Assembly (NCBI RefSeq): GCF_011365745.1
Contig: NZ_JAAOBY010000003.1
Coordinates: 62,001-126,000 of the forward strand
From: Flavobacterium turcicum
Lineage (GTDB): Bacteria > Bacteroidota > Bacteroidia > Flavobacteriales > Flavobacteriaceae
Length of the DNA: 64,000 bases
Direction: 5' to 3'
The notes below the pieces were generated by a model. It had not been told where the DNA came from. It saw only the letters and a program-made list of their open reading frames with translations, and did no database searches. Below are positions 16,147 through 24,462 of the stretch, piece by piece. The translations under genes were made by a program, and so were the position numbers. Within the stretch, counting starts at the first letter, position 1. Every line of letters begins with the position of its first letter.

Positions 16147-16177
16147 GCAAAAATAAATTTTTTACTGAAAAATACAA
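16147..16177 (-). promoter_or_regulatory. Promoter of the DUF2795 gene
   Basis: Minus strand TTG at 16177-16175, a 19-base spacer, then TATTTTTGC at 16155-16147, a full match to the Bacteroidota -33/-7 promoter; start codon at 16125, giving a short leader. Confidence 0.75.
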
Positions 16178-16287
16178 GTAAAAAACGATTTATTTTTGGT
16201 TAAAGTTAAGAACGTTTTTTTTGGTTTAAAGTTTTAGGTTTCAAGTTTTAAGTTTTTGTGCTTAAAACTACGGCTGTAAACTGAATA

Positions 16288-16857
16288 CTACTTTCTTGGA
16301 ATCCATTTTACTTCTTCCGCTTGTAGGTCATGAGACAACTTTCGTGCCAGCACAAAAAGGTAGTCAGAAAGTCGGTTTAAATACGTGATAGCAATTTCAG
16401 GAACAGGTTCATTGTGACTTAAATGCACTGCTAAGCGCTCAGCTCTGCGGCAAACGCACCGAGCGATATGACAATATGACACGGTTGTATGTCCGCCTGG
16501 TAAAACAAAGTGGGTCATTGGCGGAAGTGATTCTTCCATTTGATCGATTTCGTTTTCGAGTAATTCAATATCAGTGGGTACAATTCCTAAATTTTGCAAA
16601 CGCAATTCCCCATTTTTTTTAACCTCCTTTTCAGGTGGAGTAGCCAAAATTGCACCTACTGTAAAAAGGCGGTCTTGCACTTCGATTAAAATAGCTTTGT
16701 AGCTGGTGTTTATTTCTTGGTCTCTGATGAGTCCGATGTATGAGTTTAATTCGTCTACTGTTCCGTAGCTTTCAATACGTGCGTGATCTTTGGGAACTCT
16801 TGTGCCACCAAATAATGATGTAGTTCCTTTGTCGCCCGTTTTAGTATATACTTTCAT
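16288..16857 (-). CDS. Cob(I)yrinic acid a,c-diamide adenosyltransferase, PduO type
   Basis: A 189-residue ATP:corrinoid adenosyltransferase, which transfers the adenosyl group of ATP to cob(I)alamin to make coenzyme B12. The N-terminal ATP motif YTKTGDKGTTSLFGG is complete, followed by VPKDHARIESYGTVDELNSY and, in the C-terminal helix, RCVCRRAERLAVHL, the corrinoid/ATP arginine motif. Length matches the trimeric PduO family (about 190). It lies 33 bases downstream of the ATP-grasp gene on the same strand and may share its transcript. The product would serve B12 enzymes such as methylmalonyl-CoA mutase, whose gene is not in the window. Confidence 0.93.
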   Translation of the reverse strand: MKVYTKTGDKGTTSLFGGTRVPKDHARIESYGTVDELNSYIGLIRDQEINTSYKAILIEVQDRLFTVGAILATPPEKEVKKNGELRLQNLGIVPTDIELLENEIDQMEESLPPMTHFVLPGGHTTVSYCHIARCVCRRAERLAVHLSHNEPVPEIAITYLNRLSDYLFVLARKLSHDLQAEEVKWIPRK

Positions 16858-16890
16858 GTAAAATGCTATTGATATGTTGAAAAGACAAAT

Positions 16891-17748
16891 TTAGGCTATT
16901 AATTTTACTATTGCAGCAACAAACTGACTCAATGCTGTTGGACTTAAGTTAAAATACAAATCGGGTTCAATGCATTCTACTTCCATCAACTGTAACTGGT
17001 CGTTAATGATGATGCCGTCAACGCGGGCGTAAAGTAATCGGTCTGGAAAATTTGCTATGATTTTTTGAGCACTTGCAATTAAATCTTCTGATGGGTTTAC
17101 CAAAGTGTATTTGCCACCAAATAGCGTTTGCACTCTGAAGTCGCCATCAACGGGTTTTTTGTTTACGGCGTGTGAGAATTGTTTATTGAAAAAAATAAAT
17201 GACGTTTCGCCAATGGTTTGAATCTCTGGGCGAAACTCTTGCAGTAACAGCTCTTTTTGAGTTGCAATATTGGCATATTCTTCGTTGATGCCATTGACAT
17301 CTTCTGCATCAAAAACCGTTGTTAAGTACGATCCTGCTGAAAAAGCGGGTTTTATTACGGCTTGTTTCCAAGAGGCTGGAAGCAGCGCAGCCAAATCTTG
17401 ATTAGCAGTGCGATCTATAAACACAGTGGGTAAAATAGTTACTCCTTGTTCCTCCAGATCACGTAGGTAAAACTTATGAATGTTTTGTTTGACCAGCTCA
17501 ATTGGATTTAGGGTTTTAATACCTAATTGTTCGATGTGATCCAGCCAAGCTCTGAATTCAGATTCTTTTTCGAAATAATCCCAAGTATTGCGGAAGATCA
17601 GATAATCAAATGTAGTCCAATCGATTGTTTTATCGCTCCAAATGACAGGCATTGCTAAAATGCCATGATGTGCCAAAGCAGGAATTAACGGTTGGTCTTC
17701 GGGATTTAATAGGGGTAGTTTTTCGCAAGTTAGTAGTGCGATTTTCAT
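16891..17748 (-). CDS. ATP-grasp enzyme, RimK/glutathione-synthetase-like
   Basis: A 285-residue protein with the ATP-grasp layout: an N-terminal Rossmann-like domain (MKIALLTCEKLPLL to RNTWDYF), the glycine-poor ATP-binding strand KQAVIKPAFSAGSY at about 133-146, and late metal-binding residues in YARVDGII and LQLMEVECIEPDL. Enzymes of this size and N-terminal sequence ligate a carboxylate to an amine with ATP; relatives include glutathione-synthetase-like proteins annotated only as ATP-grasp domain proteins. The substrate pair is unknown. It is 33 bases upstream of the corrinoid adenosyltransferase gene and probably co-transcribed. Confidence 0.8.
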   Translation of the reverse strand: MKIALLTCEKLPLLNPEDQPLIPALAHHGILAMPVIWSDKTIDWTTFDYLIFRNTWDYFEKESEFRAWLDHIEQLGIKTLNPIELVKQNIHKFYLRDLEEQGVTILPTVFIDRTANQDLAALLPASWKQAVIKPAFSAGSYLTTVFDAEDVNGINEEYANIATQKELLLQEFRPEIQTIGETSFIFFNKQFSHAVNKKPVDGDFRVQTLFGGKYTLVNPSEDLIASAQKIIANFPDRLLYARVDGIIINDQLQLMEVECIEPDLYFNLSPTALSQFVAAIVKLIA

Positions 17749-17799
17749 TGTAATGGATTTTGAATGATAATGCTAAACGTGTTCAGCAGCAGGATTACA

Positions 17800-17906
17800 T
17801 AGCCCGGATAGCAGTGGAAATCCTTTTGTAGAACCTTACAGCCTTTAAAAGGCTGTGAGGTTTTAGAAAAGATTGAAGCGTATAGCCGGATTAGCTCCTG
17901 AAAAAA
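17800..17906 (+). ncRNA. Dispersed structured element, copy B
   Basis: It begins TAGCCCGGATAGCAGTGG and ends AGCCGGATTAGCTCCTG plus an A-run that abuts the stop codon of the LolD-like gene. The terminal helix is AGC-CCGG (17801-17807) with CCGG (17886-17889) and GCT (17894-17896), with bulge ATTA. Compared with copies A and C, the T-A pair is changed to G-C on both sides. The centre forms a hairpin (AACCTTACAGCC with GGCTGTGAGGTT). Orientation is opposite to both flanking genes. Confidence 0.6.
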
Positions 17907-18593
17907 TTATTTTGAAGTGTCGCTTTCAATTACACCATCCCTAAGTCTGATGACACGGTTGGCGTAGGCGGCAATTTCTTCTTCGTGTGTTACTAAAATT
18001 ACGGTGTTGCCTTGGGCGTGAATATCGCCAAATAACTTCATGATTTCGACAGATGTTTTACTATCTAAGTTTCCGGTTGGCTCATCGGCAAGGATAATTG
18101 AGGGTTTGTTGACCAATGCTCTGGCAATGGCTACACGCTGACGCTGCCCTCCAGAAAGCTGGTTAGGTTGGTGATCCATTCTATTTGATAAATTGACCTG
18201 TTCTAATACTTCAGTTGCTCTTTTGTTGCGTTCTGATTTTGAGTAGCCAGCATAAATCATTGGTAAGGCCACATTGTCAAGGGCGGTTGTTCTTGGCAAC
18301 AAGTTAAAGGTTTGAAAAACGAATCCGATTTCTTTGTTGCGAATTTCGGCTAACTCGTCATCGCGCATTTTACTGACGTCTTTGCCATTAAGTACGTAGC
18401 TTCCTGATGTGGGTGTGTCAAGACAGCCTAGTAAATTCATCAAGGTTGATTTTCCTGATCCAGATGGTCCCATTAGGGCTACATATTCTCCTTTGTTAAT
18501 TTCTAAATCGATTCCTTTAAGTACGTAAACAATTTCATTACCTAGTACAAAGTTTCTTTTAATATCACTTATTTTAATTAACGGGTTTGCCAT
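17907..18593 (-). CDS. ABC transporter ATP-binding protein, LolD/MacB type
   Basis: A 228-residue ATPase with Walker [10 protein letters not shown] at 42-50, Q-loop [11 protein letters not shown], signature [15 protein letters not shown], Walker [12 protein letters not shown] and the switch His in VILVTHEEE. This set, with GNLD after Walker B, marks the LolD/MacB/FtsE group, whose partners are permeases of the lipoprotein-release or efflux type. No permease gene lies next to it, so the partner must be elsewhere. It is transcribed alone. The structured element copy B touches its stop codon on the opposite strand. Confidence 0.9.
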   Translation of the reverse strand: MANPLIKISDIKRNFVLGNEIVYVLKGIDLEINKGEYVALMGPSGSGKSTLMNLLGCLDTPTSGSYVLNGKDVSKMRDDELAEIRNKEIGFVFQTFNLLPRTTALDNVALPMIYAGYSKSERNKRATEVLEQVNLSNRMDHQPNQLSGGQRQRVAIARALVNKPSIILADEPTGNLDSKTSVEIMKLFGDIHAQGNTVILVTHEEEIAAYANRVIRLRDGVIESDTSK

Positions 18594-18869
18594 TGTAGTT
18601 GATGATTTAAACCTTAGTCGTAACTTCGGCGGTATTTAAGTTTGCTTTTTTTTAAGTACAAAAACTTTTGATTATTGGGTTAGTAGCTCATTTTGTGATT
18701 TGTTACAAATTTATGGCGACGTTTTTGGTTAATGTTTGTCATGATGTAATTTTGGTTGATCGTTGCTCCTGATTTTACAGAATTTAATTAACAATTTATA
18801 CTTTTTTAATGGTATTGAGTACGATTTTGTAGAATTTTGGGTATATTTTTCATAATTATTTGATTTATA
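18594..18869. other. Intergenic region between divergent genes
   Basis: An AT-rich stretch without an open frame of note. It separates the minus-strand ABC ATPase gene from the plus-strand lipoprotein. The only supported element is the lipoprotein promoter at its right edge; I found no clear promoter for the ATPase gene. Confidence 0.5.
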
Positions 18870-18899
18870 TTGAATTGGTTCTAGTGTGTATTACTTTTG
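18870..18899 (+). promoter_or_regulatory. Promoter of the coiled-coil lipoprotein
   Basis: TTG at 18870-18872, a 19-base spacer, and TACTTTTG at 18892-18899. It excludes the in-frame ATG at 18897 as a start and supports 18930. Confidence 0.7.
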
Positions 18900-18929
18900 A
18901 TCCATAGTAAAATTATAAAATCACACGAT

Positions 18930-19601
18930 ATGAAAAGTTTAAAATTTAGTTTAGGATTACTTGCACTTGCATTGAGTATAACTTCATGTAAGAATGAAAA
19001 GCAAGAGCTTGCAGAAAAAAAAATAGAAAGTTACGTTATGTATGTAGATTCACTTGAAAATGTTACAGGTAACGAGGTAGAAAAAAATTGGGATGCTATT
19101 GAAACAGCCTACGAAACCAAAAGCGCAAGTATTGACGAATCTATGGAAGATTTAGGTGAAAATGGAGAGGCCAAAGCGCGTATTGAGGCTGCGAGAGCGA
19201 AATACGAAACTTTGAAAACTAAAATTGCTGCTCAAAAAGCTGCAGCTCTAGTTGCCATGTCTGCAAGTCCGCAACAAAAAATTAGAAATACACTTTTTGG
19301 TGAAGGAAGAGTAGGAGAGGATATGAACTTTAGTTGGGTAAATAAAACAAACATCCTAGCTGTTTACCAACAATTTGTTGACGCAGTTCAAAAAAATAAA
19401 GATGGATATTCTCGTGAAGATTGGGACGAAATTAAACTAATGTACGAGGCGTTAGACAGTCGTAAAAACACTGTTGAAAACGAAGGATTGTCAAGTGATG
19501 ATAACCGTAAAATAGCAGGTTTAAAATTGAAGTTTGCACCTATGTATACCTTGAACAGAATGGGAGCCAAATCTGGTGAAATGCAAAAAGCAAAACAATA
19601 A
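18930..19601 (+). CDS. Lipoprotein with helical, coiled-coil-like body
   Basis: 223 residues from the ATG at 18930. An earlier in-frame ATG at 18897 lies in the promoter. The signal ends in SITSC (Cys20), so the mature protein is lipid-anchored. The body is almost entirely charged and helical: a heptad-like region with Glu, Lys and Ala (about 20-110), then a second helical region (LMYEALDSRKNTVENEG and on). I do not recognise a named family. It is a single-gene unit with its own promoter and a terminator at 19639-19668. Confidence 0.75.
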   Translation: MKSLKFSLGLLALALSITSCKNEKQELAEKKIESYVMYVDSLENVTGNEVEKNWDAIETAYETKSASIDESMEDLGENGEAKARIEAARAKYETLKTKIAAQKAAALVAMSASPQQKIRNTLFGEGRVGEDMNFSWVNKTNILAVYQQFVDAVQKNKDGYSREDWDEIKLMYEALDSRKNTVENEGLSSDDNRKIAGLKLKFAPMYTLNRMGAKSGEMQKAKQ

Positions 19602-19638
19602 ACAACAAAAACGATTTGGTTACTAATGCAAGGTGAAG

Positions 19639-19668
19639 ATGGCAGTCCGCAAGGGCTGTCATTTTTTT
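19639..19668 (+). terminator. Terminator after the lipoprotein
   Basis: ATGGCAGTCC pairs with GGGCTGTCAT (two G-U pairs) around GCAA, followed by seven T residues. Confidence 0.75.
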
Positions 19669-20452
19669 ATACTCGAATTATAAAATGTTCTTTTGGTTGT
19701 TCTCTTCTAAAAAAAACAAATCCCCATTGATAAGTATCGATAGTTACAGATACTCTTGGATGTTGTTGGATTAGCTCCCAAGCTTGCTCCATCCCTTTAG
19801 ACCAATGGATGTCATCAAAAATCCAAACACTGTCATTGTGTGCTGTAGGTAATAAAAGTTCAAAATATTCTAAGGTCGCTTTTTTAGAATGATTGCCATC
19901 AAAATAAATTAAATCGAAGTTTTGTGGTTGTGATTGTTTAAAATAACTGTTGAATTCTGTTGTAACAACTTCAATGTTCTTGAAGTCAAATTCTTGTAAT
20001 TGTGTACGAGCATAATTCGCTGTTTCTGGACAACCTTCGAGTGAAATTATTTTTGTGATTTCATTCTTTATATTAGCTCCAATATGCATTGCTGAGGTAG
20101 CAATTCCGAGAGAAGTTCCCAGTTCTAAAATTGTTTTTGGATTGAAATACTCTACTATTCGAACTAGTAATTTACCTCTTTTTTGACTGATTCCTGCTGT
20201 TTTGGCAATCTTGCTAATTACTCGATTGTTGGAAGTAAATACGCGAGATCCAGCACCAAAATCGGTGATGTGTAAAGTGTTTTTATTGTTCAATTGTTGC
20301 TGGCGGTACTTTTTAAAAACATCATAGGCAGCACGATTTTTAGTATCGTAAAAACATTTGGTAAGCAAATTAAAAACAAATGGCGAATGCACGGCGTGTT
20401 CGTTCTTAGAGTGCCATAAAAAGCGCAGGTAAGCTTGTATTTGAAAAAGCAT
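19667..20452 (-). CDS. Class I SAM-dependent methyltransferase (O-methyltransferase-like)
   Basis: 261 residues from the ATG at 20452; the frame is open to 20497 but the longer N-terminus is hydrophobic and unlike the rest. The Rossmann methyltransferase core is clear: motif I ILELGTSLGIATSAM near 111, the acidic residue in IISLEGCPETANYA, and FDLIYFDGNHSKKATLEYFE, a DGxH motif as in metal-dependent catechol-type O-methyltransferases. The tail VWIFDDIHWSKGMEQAW continues that pattern. The N-terminal part, FLWHSKNEHAVHSPFVF, is a recognisable feature of Bacteroidota members. The substrate is unknown. It faces the plus-strand lipoprotein gene and shares its terminator region. Confidence 0.8.
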   Translation of the reverse strand: MLFQIQAYLRFLWHSKNEHAVHSPFVFNLLTKCFYDTKNRAAYDVFKKYRQQQLNNKNTLHITDFGAGSRVFTSNNRVISKIAKTAGISQKRGKLLVRIVEYFNPKTILELGTSLGIATSAMHIGANIKNEITKIISLEGCPETANYARTQLQEFDFKNIEVVTTEFNSYFKQSQPQNFDLIYFDGNHSKKATLEYFELLLPTAHNDSVWIFDDIHWSKGMEQAWELIQQHPRVSVTIDTYQWGFVFFRREQPKEHFIIRV

Positions 20453-20542
20453 AATAGTTGTAAACAAAATTGAAATAAAATCAATGCGAAGATACATTGC
20501 GAATTTTAGTTGACTCGCATTTTGAATTAATTTTTGACAATT

Positions 20543-20941
20543 TTAGTCGATTTCGTTTTTGGCTTTTAATTCTTCAAAAATGATTTGATCGACAGCAGAA
20601 ATATGTTCTCGATCAGAATACTGCAACCATTTAACCTCTTCAATCTCAGAGCTTGCTTGCAGAGTTCCTGAGTAATCCGCCTTGTAGCAGATCATTTGTA
20701 CCAATATGTTTGAAGCATGACCATGTGCTTGCGCCTTAAAAGTGCCAAAATAATTAATGCTTTGTTGGTTGATTATCACATTTAATTCTTCTTCGATTTC
20801 TCGAACCAAGGTTTGCTGATCCGTTTCGTTTCCTTCTCGTTTTCCGCCCGGCAGATAATATTTGTCTTTACCAAAGCTTTTGGTTGAAAGGATGCGGCGA
20901 TTTTCAATGAAAATCCATGCTATTTTGTCAATAATGGTCAT
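20543..20941 (-). CDS. NUDIX hydrolase
   Basis: A 132-residue NUDIX enzyme that would hydrolyse a nucleoside-diphosphate-linked compound. The NUDIX box runs from Gly33 to Val55: G-x5-E with Glu39, then REIEEEL at 47-53, with Asn54 in place of the usual Gly. The segment ILVQMICYKADYSGTLQASSEIEEVKWL is the typical strand and loop after the box. The subfamily (MutT-like or ADP-ribose-type) cannot be fixed. It lies 90 bases upstream of the methyltransferase gene, on the same strand. Confidence 0.85.
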   Translation of the reverse strand: MTIIDKIAWIFIENRRILSTKSFGKDKYYLPGGKREGNETDQQTLVREIEEELNVIINQQSINYFGTFKAQAHGHASNILVQMICYKADYSGTLQASSEIEEVKWLQYSDREHISAVDQIIFEELKAKNEID

Positions 20942-20988
20942 TTGCTTTACTTTTTTTATTCAGTTGTACTAGTTATCTAATTTTAAAA

Positions 20989-21022
20989 AACCCACAACAA
21001 AATTTTGATTTTGTTGTGGGTT
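20989..21022 (-). terminator. ABC-F gene terminator
   Basis: AACCCACAACAAAAT and ATTTTGTTGTGGGTT are perfectly complementary around a 4-base loop, 76 bases past the ABC-F stop; A and T runs on both sides allow use from either direction. Confidence 0.7.
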
Positions 21023-21098
21023 TATAAATTTTATGCTTTAGCTTTTTTTACGCTATTTGTATTTACTGCAAACAGAGATTGCAAACAGAGACTAGATT

Positions 21099-22961
21099 CT
21101 AACCCTCAATTTTAGCACTCAATTCAAACCAGCGCTCTTCTTTAAGTTCAATCTTGGTAATTATAGTTTCTAATTCTTTAGCTTTCTTTTCAATATCAGC
21201 ATCAGCTACTTTTCCGTCTGCAAAAAGTTGTTCAATTTTGGCTTTTTCTACCTCTAAATCTTTGATTTCACGTTCTATTTTCTGGAATTCTTTTTGCTCA
21301 TTGAACGTTAAATTTCCAGTAGGATTGTTTTGTTTCCAATCTTTCTTCTCTGCTTTGTTTTCCTCTTTTTGAGCGACATCGGCACTGTCTTCATAAGCTC
21401 TGAAATCAGAATAGTTACCCGGAAAATCTTCTACCACACCGTCACCTCTAAAAATGAACAAGTGATCTACAATTTTATCCATGAAATACCTATCGTGCGA
21501 AACTACCAAAAGACAACCCGGATAATCAAGTAAGAAACTTTCTAAAACGTTTAGTGTTACAATATCCAAGTCATTCGTCGGCTCATCAAGAATCAAGAAG
21601 TTTGGATTTTGAATCAAAACAGTACACAAATACAAGCGTTTCAATTCGCCACCACTCAATCGGTCTACAAAATCATATTGTTTTTTCGCATCAAATAAAA
21701 ATCGTTCCAATAATTGCGATGCCGAAATCAACTTTCCTTTCATCAACGGAATAAATTCGCCGTATTCCTTGATCACATCAATTACACGCTGACCCGGTTT
21801 AGGATTGATTCCGCTTTGTGTGTAATACCCAACTTTAATGGTTTCGCCAACTACCACTTTTCCAGAATCTAGTGGCAAAGTTCCTGTCAAAAGATTTAAG
21901 AAAGTCGATTTACCAGTTCCGTTTTTACCAATAATTCCAATGCGTTCGCCACGCTGAAAATCAAAACTAAAATTATCCATGATGACATGGTCCTTGAATT
22001 TTTTTGAAATTTTGTGAAGCTCAATAATTTTGCTTCCCATGCGCTCCATGTTAATTTCAAGCTCCACTTTGTTCTCGCGGCGTCTGCTTTGTGCTTTTTC
22101 CTTGATCACATAAAAATCATCTTGTCTAGATTTTGATTTGGTGGTTCGCGCTTTCGGCTGACGGCGCATCCACTCTAATTCCTTTACAAATAGATTTTGG
22201 GCTTTATCTACACTAGAGTTTTCAGAGGCAATACGTTCTTCTTTTTTCTCTAAATAATAGGAGTAGTTACCTTTGTATTGGTATAATTTTCCGTTGTCTA
22301 ATTCTATGATTTCATTACACACACGCTCTAAGAAAAAACGGTCGTGTGTAACCATGAAAAGGGTAATATTTTCTTTTGCAAAATAGCTTTCTAACCATTC
22401 AATCATTTCTAAATCTAAGTGATTCGTAGGTTCATCCAGAATTAGCAAATCAGGACGGTTGATCAAAATGATGGCTAGTGATAAACGCTTTTTTTGTCCA
22501 CCCGAAAGGTTTTTTACTTTCAATTTGAAATTTTCTAACTTCAATTTGAATAAAATCTGCTTGTATTGAGTTTCAAAATCCCAAGCATTGTGCTGGTCCA
22601 TGCCGTCAAAAGCTTTTTGGTAAGCCTCTTCGTCTTCTGGATTTTCTAGTGCTTTTTCGTAAGCTTCAATTACTTTCAAGGTCTCGTTATCCGATGCAAA
22701 AATGCTCTCTTCAATGGTCAATTCATCTTGTAGATTGTTGTTTTGCGACAAAAAAGCCATTTTGATTCCTTTACGAAGCACTACTTGACCCGTATCTGAT
22801 TCTTCCAAACCATTTAGAATACTCATAATTGTGGTTTTTCCCGAACCGTTTTTGGCTATAAAAGCAATTTTTTGATCTTTATTGATCCCGAACGAAATGT
22901 CTTTAAACAAGGTGCGTTCTCCAAAGGATTTTGATATGTTTTCTACTGAAAGGTAATTCAC
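21099..22961 (-). CDS. ABC-F family ATPase, Uup/EttA group
   Basis: A 620-residue protein with two ABC domains in one chain and no membrane segments. Domain 1 has GSGKTTIM near 38 and LSGGQKKRLSLA near 153; domain 2 has GKNGTGKSTFL near 350 and LSGGELKRLYL near 437. The arm region between them is charged, and a C-terminal coiled coil (about 550-615) fits Uup. ABC-F proteins act on ribosomes or on branched DNA (Uup). The antibiotic-resistance type cannot be excluded by sequence alone but the Uup-like tail argues for a housekeeping role. A -7 box lies 15 bases upstream of the start. Confidence 0.9.
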   Translation of the reverse strand: MNYLSVENISKSFGERTLFKDISFGINKDQKIAFIAKNGSGKTTIMSILNGLEESDTGQVVLRKGIKMAFLSQNNNLQDELTIEESIFASDNETLKVIEAYEKALENPEDEEAYQKAFDGMDQHNAWDFETQYKQILFKLKLENFKLKVKNLSGGQKKRLSLAIILINRPDLLILDEPTNHLDLEMIEWLESYFAKENITLFMVTHDRFFLERVCNEIIELDNGKLYQYKGNYSYYLEKKEERIASENSSVDKAQNLFVKELEWMRRQPKARTTKSKSRQDDFYVIKEKAQSRRRENKVELEINMERMGSKIIELHKISKKFKDHVIMDNFSFDFQRGERIGIIGKNGTGKSTFLNLLTGTLPLDSGKVVVGETIKVGYYTQSGINPKPGQRVIDVIKEYGEFIPLMKGKLISASQLLERFLFDAKKQYDFVDRLSGGELKRLYLCTVLIQNPNFLILDEPTNDLDIVTLNVLESFLLDYPGCLLVVSHDRYFMDKIVDHLFIFRGDGVVEDFPGNYSDFRAYEDSADVAQKEENKAEKKDWKQNNPTGNLTFNEQKEFQKIEREIKDLEVEKAKIEQLFADGKVADADIEKKAKELETIITKIELKEERWFELSAKIEG

Positions 22962-22976
22962 GAGTCTCTATTTTTG

Positions 22977-22985
22977 GCAAAAGTA
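22977..22985 (-). promoter_or_regulatory. -7 box for the ABC-F gene
   Basis: Minus strand TACTTTTGC, a full match to TAnnTTTGC, 16 bases upstream of the start at 22961; the leader would be very short. Confidence 0.55.
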
Positions 22986-23190
22986 CATTATTTCAACGAA
23001 GTAGTCGCCATTAACGAGCTGTGCTTGTAAATAGATAGTCTTTTTTATTTTTTTTTAATGGTTTGACCAATTAGCACTTTGATTAAAGAGAAGTCATAGC
23101 TTATTTTTAGATATGAAGAAAAGAATGTAGTTTTGAACCAACCTATAAATAGGAAAAACAAAGTTTCTTAATCAATCAAAAAAATCACCT

Positions 23191-24378
23191 TTGCAGTTAT
23201 CAGTTGTTATTCTCAATTACAATGTGCGCCATTTTTTGGAGCAATGTGTGCTCAGTGTACAAAGCGCTTTGCTGCACCTTGACGCCGAAATTATTGTAGT
23301 TGATAATAATTCTTCAGATGATAGTGTGGCCATGATAAAAGAACGTTTTCCTACTGTAAAACTCATTCAAAATACTGAAAATTCGGGTTTTCCAAAGGGT
23401 AATAATGTAGGTGTAGCAGTTGCTCAAGGCGACTATGTCTGTATTTTGAATCCAGATACGGTTGTGTCCGAAGATACTTTTGTAAAAGTTTTAGCTTTCG
23501 CCGAAAAGCAAAGTAATTGCGGAATTGTAGGCGTTAAATTAATTGATGGTGCTGGTAATTTTTTACCAGAAAGCAAGCGCGGTGTGCCAACGCCATGGGT
23601 TGCGTTCACTAAAATTGTGGGATTGTATCGCATTTTTCCACACTACAAATGGTCAAAACAGCTTTTTGGCAAATATTATGCACAGCATTTAAATGAAAAT
23701 GAGTCAGGTCCAGTATCTATTCTGGTTGGAGCATTCATGGTTTTAAAAAGGGATTTGTATACAGAATTAAAGGGATTTGATGAAAGCTGTTTTATGTATT
23801 CGGATGATATTGACTTATCGTATCGCGCGCTCTTGGCTGGAAAAAGCAATTTTTATTTTCACGAAACCACCGTTATTCATTATAAGGGAGAAAGCACGAT
23901 TAAAGATGCATCTTATATGAAGCGCTTTCAAGAGGCGATGACTTTTTTTTATCAGAAGCATTTTAAAGTGTCGTTCTTGTTTCGTTTTTTAATGCAAGTA
24001 GGGATTTCCTTTTTCTCATTTATAAAAATGCTACAAGGTTCTTCTGCGGACAAATGGCAACAGATGCAGACTCCTGATGGGTATATTTTGTTTTCAAAAA
24101 ATAAAATGTTAGCCAATAAACTGGCTAGTATTTTACAAAACAATGTCGTTTTTCATGATATTACCCCAGAAAAAATGGTATTTTCGTTTACTGAAAAAAG
24201 CGAAAAACAGGTAGAAATTATTCTTGATTCGGAACATATGTCCTTTAAAGAATGTATATCGTTTCTCGAATCTGCAAGAAATAAGGGATTTACATTTAAA
24301 ATTCTACCTAAAAGCGCTAATTTCTTAATAGGAAGCAACAATAGTAATAGCAGAGGTGAGATTATAGAAATAGTATAA
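23191..24378 (+). CDS. Family 2 glycosyltransferase
   Basis: A 395-residue GT2 enzyme that would move a sugar from a nucleotide donor to a growing surface glycan. The start QLSVVILNYNVRHFLEQCV, the donor motif VVDNNSSDD, NPDTVV (the DxD equivalent) and DDIDLSYRALLAGK match the rhamnosyltransferase-like (WbbL-type) group. A hydrophobic stretch near 265-285 may be a membrane or amphipathic segment; the last 100 residues are variable. The only workable start is TTG at 23191; the family's first residues begin exactly there. This TTG also overlaps an ACCTTTGC sequence resembling a promoter box, which cannot then be the promoter for this gene. It stands alone on the plus strand. Confidence 0.85.
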   Translation: MQLSVVILNYNVRHFLEQCVLSVQSALLHLDAEIIVVDNNSSDDSVAMIKERFPTVKLIQNTENSGFPKGNNVGVAVAQGDYVCILNPDTVVSEDTFVKVLAFAEKQSNCGIVGVKLIDGAGNFLPESKRGVPTPWVAFTKIVGLYRIFPHYKWSKQLFGKYYAQHLNENESGPVSILVGAFMVLKRDLYTELKGFDESCFMYSDDIDLSYRALLAGKSNFYFHETTVIHYKGESTIKDASYMKRFQEAMTFFYQKHFKVSFLFRFLMQVGISFFSFIKMLQGSSADKWQQMQTPDGYILFSKNKMLANKLASILQNNVVFHDITPEKMVFSFTEKSEKQVEIILDSEHMSFKECISFLESARNKGFTFKILPKSANFLIGSNNSNSRGEIIEIV

Positions 24379-24462
24379 AAAATTACATTAAGTGTAAATT
24401 ATATTTGTAAATTTTAGTAATTTCGCAAACTGAAAATCAATATCACCTTTTAGGTTAACAAT

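Noticed and set aside
16126..16287. Cobalamin riboswitch near the corrinoid adenosyltransferase
   Set aside because: The region is downstream of that gene and I find no B12-box-like sequence there or upstream of the ATP-grasp gene.
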